From Spirochaetales bacterium (lineage in GTDB: Bacteria; Spirochaetota; Spirochaetia; SPDA01): 6,149 nucleotides of DNA. The stretch spans positions 1-6,149 of the forward strand of contig SPDA01000131.1 of assembly GCA_004525155.1 (NCBI GenBank). The letters run 5' to 3'. Position numbers and translations under genes: made by a program. Position 1 is the first letter of the stretch. Every line of letters starts with the position of its first letter. The notes under the pieces are model-generated. The model saw nothing but the letters and a program-made list of their open reading frames with translations. It did no database searches and was not told where the DNA came from. Shown piece by piece: positions 6,031 through 6,149 of this stretch.

Positions 6031-6149
6031 ATGATAGCCAAACATGTTTATATAGTATCAATCGTAATCTGTCTGGCTGCTCTCCGCGTTTGGGCGGATG
6101 ACGGTTCCTGGAGCACCGCTTTCTCCATAAAGGGAGGCAGTATTTACGC
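6031..6149 (+). CDS. Secreted or envelope protein of unknown function, N-terminal part only
   Basis: ATG 6031 opens a frame that stays open to the window edge (39 full codons). The product starts with a Sec-type signal peptide: a short basic start (MIAKH), a hydrophobic core at about 6-18 (VYIVSIVICLAAL), and a VWA cleavage site, predicted between A22 and D23. There is no lipobox around C14, so a lipoprotein is unlikely. The mature part begins DDGSWSTAFSIKGGSIY, which I do not recognise. GAGG lies 6 nt before the ATG. A -10-like TATACT (5982-5987) sits about 45 nt upstream, without a convincing -35. The gene diverges from the methyltransferase remnant and looks unrelated to the operon on the left. 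Confidence 0.65.
   Translation, partial: MIAKHVYIVSIVICLAALRVWADDGSWSTAFSIKGGSIY

Noticed and set aside
5850..6101. An 83-codon plus-strand open frame
   Set aside because: It spans the methyltransferase remnant in antisense, the AT-rich gap and the signal-peptide start in another frame. Its product is low in recognisable features and has no ribosome-binding site of note.

Overview
The window reads as a bacterial chromosome segment of roughly even base composition with dense, mostly co-oriented genes. The gene content (CoA-acylating aldehyde dehydrogenase, biotin-dependent-type carboxyltransferase, no oxygenase) suits a fermentative or anaerobic bacterium. I cannot place it securely. A spirochaete such as a gut treponeme, or a Firmicute, is only a guess.

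Layout. A four-gene block runs leftward from a 189-bp divergent regulatory region (4519-4707). In transcription order it holds a SauS-like CoA-acylating aldehyde dehydrogenase (4518-3133), an acyl-CoA carboxyltransferase of the MmdA/PccB family (3106-1556), an SsuC/TauC-type ABC permease (1495-725) and its SsuB/TauB-type ATPase (735-25). The first two genes lie 26 nt apart. A 60-nt gap with a perfect 13-bp dyad separates them from the transporter pair, whose two genes overlap by 11 nt. A DeoR-family regulator (4708-5508, +) diverges from the block. The shared region holds a near-consensus leftward promoter (TTGACA-N17-TATAGT) with a dyad, TGTTA-N6-TAACA, just past its expected start point.

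Right end. A class I SAM-dependent methyltransferase remnant (5925-5495, -) converges on the regulator and overlaps its last 14 bp. It lacks the N-terminal SAM-binding motif and carries a one-base frameshift in a CCCCGGG run. After a short AT-rich gap, a rightward gene for a secreted protein starts at 6031 and runs off the window.

Working model (inference). The regulator controls uptake of an organic anion, possibly a sulfonate, by the ABC transporter. The dehydrogenase interconverts an aldehyde and its acyl-CoA. The carboxyltransferase, which needs biotin carrier and carboxylase or decarboxylase partners encoded elsewhere, acts on this or a downstream acyl-CoA. A SauS-like dehydrogenase next to a carboxyltransferase is the unusual pairing here. 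No mobile element, CRISPR array, tRNA or rRNA was recognised.
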